A stretch of DNA of 64,000 bases from the NCBI RefSeq assembly GCF_019711315.1, contig NZ_CP081294.1, positions 372,001-436,000 on the forward strand. Reading direction: 5' to 3'. The stretch's first letter is position 1. The number at the start of each line of letters is the position of its first letter. A program made the translations under genes and the position numbers. The notes beneath the pieces are model-generated. The model was not told the DNA's origin and searched no databases. It saw nothing but the letters and a program-made list of their open reading frames with translations. Below, piece by piece: positions 61,143 through 64,000 of the stretch. The DNA is from Qipengyuania gelatinilytica. GTDB taxonomy: Bacteria; Pseudomonadota; Alphaproteobacteria; Sphingomonadales; Sphingomonadaceae.

Positions 61143-63382
61143 TCTTCGTCGCTACCGTGCTCGTAGGTGTAATAGTCGGTGCCGTAATAGGCGTATTCAC
61201 CGCTGATATTGCGCGGGTTGAACTTGGTGAGCACCGCGCCGAGCACGTTGGCCCGGACCATGTCGAGCCTGCGCAGGGCGGCCTTCACCGCGCCGCGATG
61301 ACCGGAATCGGCATCGATGACCATGATCACGGCATCGGTGTGCGCGGCCAGGGTCGGTGCGTCGGACAGGCCGAGCATCGGCGGTGCGTCGAAGACCACG
61401 CATTCGTACTGGGTCAGCAGTTCGGCGATCAGTTCATCGAGCCTCGTCGAGCTGAGCAGCGCGGCCGGATCGGGCGGCATCGGCAGAGCCGTCATGTAGC
61501 TGAGCTTGGGATGGCCCGAAGGGAGGATAACCTCTTCCTTGGTACGCTCACCTGCCAGCAGGGCCGTAAAGCCCTCCTGCTTGCGGTTCTCCAGCTTGCG
61601 ATGCAGCGTCGGACGACGAAGGTCGGCATCGATCAGCAGCGTGGTACGGCCCAGTTCAGCGAATTCGAGCGCCAGCTTGCCCGCGGTAGTCGTCTTGCCC
61701 TCACCCGCCTTGGACGAAGTGATCGTAAGCGTGCGCGGAATGCCATCTGCGGTGCTGTAGCGCAGGTTGGTGACGAGCGACTGGTAGGATTCGCTCACCG
61801 GCGATTTGGGATCTTCGAGATCCTCTGCCGGATTCTCGCCCTGGATCATCGGGATCAGGCCGAGCAGCGAGACGCCGAGCTTGTTCTCGACATCTTCCGG
61901 CGTGCGCAGGACATCGTCGAACTGTTCGCGCAGGAAGACGACGCCCGCCGCCACGATCAGGCCTCCGAGCAGCGCGACCACGAGGTTGATGATGAGGTTC
62001 GGCGAAGACGGCTGGCGCGGCACCTGCGCGGTATCGACCATCGAGACATTGTTCGACGTCGCACCGGCGGTGGCGTTGAGTTCGTTATAGCGCGTCAGCA
62101 GCGTGTTATAGAGCGCACGATCGGTCTCGGCCACACGCTTGAGCACGTTGTACTGGACGCCGCGATCCTGCTCGTCGAGCGCCGCATCGCGAACCTGCGC
62201 AACCTGCGCCTGAATTTCGTTCTCACGGTCACGGACGGCCTCATACCCTAGTCGGATCGAATTCTTGATCGAGTTGCCGACCTGGTCGAGTTGCTGCTCG
62301 ATCCGGTCCACCTGCGCCTGCAGCGCCTGCACATTGGGGTGATCGTCGAGATGGCGGGTGCGTTCGTCGGCCAGACGGGCTTCCGCCAGCGAAAGCTCGC
62401 GAACGAGGCTGCTGTAAGCCGGGTTCTGCAGGACCTGCGGGATCGAGGAAATCGGCTGGTTGGCGACATTCTGCCACACGTTCTCAGCGGCGATACGCTC
62501 TGCCGTGGCGAGGCTGGCTGCCTCATTCAGCTGCTGCAGCGTATCGTTGGTAACCGAAAGCGTGGTTTCCTGGTCAGCGTTCTGCCCCTGCCCCGTTACA
62601 CGGATCAGGCCGGCAGCGCGCGAGAAGGTGTTGAGGTCCTTCTCGCTCTGTTCGAGCTTCTGGCGCGCATCTTCCAGCTGCTGGGCGAGGAATTCACGCG
62701 CATAGGCGGAACTGTCGAACTTGCGCGCGAGATTGCTCTCTATGAAGTTCTGCGCGATCGAATTGGACATTTCCGCGGCAATGCGGGGATTGCCGCTGGT
62801 GAAGCCGATCGAAACGAGGCGGCTGTCGACGGGCAGCGTTACCCAGAGGCCGTCCATCACCATGGCGATCGCCGTGTCGCGGCGATAGCGCGCTAGGCCT
62901 TCGGGGCCGGAGTAACCGGTGCCCTCGAGCGTATCGAGCTGGGGCATTTCGACGCCCTGTGCCTCGTAGAATTCTTCGCGTTCCGACAGGTCTTCGGATT
63001 CCACCACGCGTTCGGCGAGGCTGCGGCTCTCGATCACGTCGACCTGCGTCTGCAGGAAGCGCTCGGTCTCCTGATACGGCGTGACGGCCTGTGTTTCGGA
63101 GTCCTCGATAATCGAATCTGCTTTCTGCTCGATCAGGACCTGCGAAATCGCCTGGTATTGGGGCCGCATCAGCAGGGTCACGAGCACGCCGAGGCCGACC
63201 GCGATGATGAGGATTGCAGCAATCGGCAGCAAGTTGCGCCGGATGGCCGCCCACACGCGCCGCAGGTCGATGTCCATGAAGGCATCGCCATCGGTCGCCG
63301 TCTCAGCGGGATAGCGTCCAGGTTTTACGCCTTCGAACTGCGAAGCGTCCTGCGCACCGGATGCCGGGTAAGTGCTAGCCAA
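61139..63382 (-). CDS. Wzc-like polysaccharide co-polymerase with tyrosine autokinase
   Basis: The 747-residue protein has two membrane helices (about 45-75 and 455-475) enclosing a periplasmic coiled-coil-rich domain, as in chain-length regulators. It also has a C-terminal BY-kinase domain with Walker A KAGEGKTTTAGK (about residue 560), Walker A' LLIDADLRRP, and a tail with six Tyr residues (YAYYGTDYYTY). It controls chain length and export of the polysaccharide; Tyr phosphorylation is known for the family. It follows the export protein gene by 3 bp and overlaps the next by four bases. Confidence 0.93.
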   Translation of the reverse strand: MASTYPASGAQDASQFEGVKPGRYPAETATDGDAFMDIDLRRVWAAIRRNLLPIAAILIIAVGLGVLVTLLMRPQYQAISQVLIEQKADSIIEDSETQAVTPYQETERFLQTQVDVIESRSLAERVVESEDLSEREEFYEAQGVEMPQLDTLEGTGYSGPEGLARYRRDTAIAMVMDGLWVTLPVDSRLVSIGFTSGNPRIAAEMSNSIAQNFIESNLARKFDSSAYAREFLAQQLEDARQKLEQSEKDLNTFSRAAGLIRVTGQGQNADQETTLSVTNDTLQQLNEAASLATAERIAAENVWQNVANQPISSIPQVLQNPAYSSLVRELSLAEARLADERTRHLDDHPNVQALQAQVDRIEQQLDQVGNSIKNSIRLGYEAVRDRENEIQAQVAQVRDAALDEQDRGVQYNVLKRVAETDRALYNTLLTRYNELNATAGATSNNVSMVDTAQVPRQPSSPNLIINLVVALLGGLIVAAGVVFLREQFDDVLRTPEDVENKLGVSLLGLIPMIQGENPAEDLEDPKSPVSESYQSLVTNLRYSTADGIPRTLTITSSKAGEGKTTTAGKLALEFAELGRTTLLIDADLRRPTLHRKLENRKQEGFTALLAGERTKEEVILPSGHPKLSYMTALPMPPDPAALLSSTRLDELIAELLTQYECVVFDAPPMLGLSDAPTLAAHTDAVIMVIDADSGHRGAVKAALRRLDMVRANVLGAVLTKFNPRNISGEYAYYGTDYYTYEHGSDEE

Positions 63383-63385
63383 TGG

Positions 63386-64000
63386 TTAGAACCTTGTGAA
63401 AAGATTGAGGATCGGCGCTGCGCGCAGGAAGTCCTGATAGGCTCCGCGGACTGCCGAGTAGCCGACGACGATACGGTCGCCGCCAAGAATTTCGGGATCG
63501 GGCGCACGGCCTTCGCGGATCTGCTTCAGGTTGAAAACCGCACCATAGCGTTCGCCGTCGATTTCACGGAAAACGATGACTTCATCGTCCACAGCCGTGA
63601 ACTGGAGACCCTGCGCACGCGCGATGGCCTCGAGAAGCGAGGACGTACCGGCGATCTCGTAGACACCCGGCGAATTGACCATGCCATCGACGGTGACACG
63701 CTGAGCGGCGGAGCTGACGACGCCCACCACGACCTGCGGGTTGCGGATGTAACGGCTACCGAGGCCTGCTTCGAGCTCTCGGCTGAGTTCGATCGGGGTC
63801 TTGCCCTCGGCCGCCACTTCGCCAACGAAGGGATAGTTGAACGTCCCTGCCGAATTGACCGAGATTTCGTCGAAGGTCAGCTCGGGTTCCTGGAAAACGC
63901 GGATCGAGAGGGTGTCGAGCACGCCGATGCGATATTCGACGAGACCGTTTTCCTCCGATGCCGGCGGCACGATCCGATAGGCCTCATCACCCTTCGGCAG
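63386..64000 (-). CDS. Polysaccharide export protein (Wza-like), N-terminal part cut by window end
   Basis: The frame is open to the end of the window, so the true start and signal peptide lie outside; 204 residues are visible. They show the poly-export domain (EYRIGVLDTLSIRVFQEPELT, with VNSAGTFNYPFVGEV) and a SLBB-like domain (VTVDGMVNSPGVYEI). Wza-type proteins form the outer-membrane channel for the polymer. It is the first visible gene of the operon and lies 3 bp before the Wzc-like kinase gene. Confidence 0.9.
   Translation of the reverse strand: MPKGDEAYRIVPPASEENGLVEYRIGVLDTLSIRVFQEPELTFDEISVNSAGTFNYPFVGEVAAEGKTPIELSRELEAGLGSRYIRNPQVVVGVVSSAAQRVTVDGMVNSPGVYEIAGTSSLLEAIARAQGLQFTAVDDEVIVFREIDGERYGAVFNLKQIREGRAPDPEILGGDRIVVGYSAVRGAYQDFLRAAPILNLFTRF

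Overview
The window is one contiguous, gene-dense, high-GC stretch of alphaproteobacterial chromosome. It most likely comes from a sphingomonad of the Erythrobacter/Qipengyuania type. This is inferred from protein content, not from a marker-gene search: a cpdR-type regulator, a RibB with a degenerate RibA tail, a sigma-70 with a long acidic insert, an endonuclease-type MutL without MutH, a SapC-family protein, a LuxR solo, and promoters matching the alphaproteobacterial EcfG consensus. No insertion sequence, prophage, CRISPR array or integrase was seen. Almost everything is core housekeeping, with small lineage-specific genes between.

Layout. 0-3 kb: end of a MauE-like membrane protein, a MaoC dehydratase, then mutL and a lipoprotein on the minus strand. 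3.2-9 kb: the cell-shape operon mreB-mreC-mreD-mrdA-rodA, with overlapping stop/start codons. 9-10.3 kb: a LuxR solo, a small winged-helix-like protein and tRNA-Lys(CTT). 10.3-14.6 kb: riboflavin genes ribBX-ribH, then a minus-strand pair (beta-rich unknown plus APH-fold kinase) and a small membrane protein. 14.5-18.9 kb: eno, then a set of small membrane-anchored proteins resembling the enterobacterial yqjD-yqjE-yqjK set, with two good EcfG-type stress promoters. 18.9-24.5 kb: greA and carA-lipoprotein-carB (minus). 24.6-29.8 kb: yqeY, a lipoprotein, dnaG, rpoD. 29.8-35.6 kb: a GAF-EAL phosphodiesterase, rpiB, glyA, nrdR, a TrmJ-like methyltransferase and chorismate mutase. 35.6-40 kb: trpB-(small membrane ORF)-trpA-accD-folC. 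40-55 kb: AmpG-like transporter, Rieske oxygenase, pseudouridine synthase, rsmD, a UvrD/PcrA helicase, a compositionally odd DUF4262 gene, sterol-desaturase-like protein, DEAD-box helicase, FAD oxidase, SapC, a candidate small RNA, N-formylglutamate amidohydrolase, cpdR and tRNA-Val(GAC). 55.3-64 kb: a minus-strand exopolysaccharide operon that continues past the window: export protein, Wzc-like kinase, an unknown anchored protein, a polymerase-like membrane protein, sulfotransferase, flippase, sulfotransferase.

The most notable observations are three. First, a probable small RNA of about 105 nt between sapC and the amidohydrolase, with two C-rich anti-Shine-Dalgarno-like segments and a tandemly duplicated terminator arm. 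Second, the EcfG-promoter-driven yqjDEK-like cluster with a histone-H1-like tail. Third, the exopolysaccharide operon with two sulfotransferases and an uncharacterised anchored protein. Start codons were moved inward from the longest open frame where overlap, ribosome-binding site or family alignment argued for it; each case is stated.
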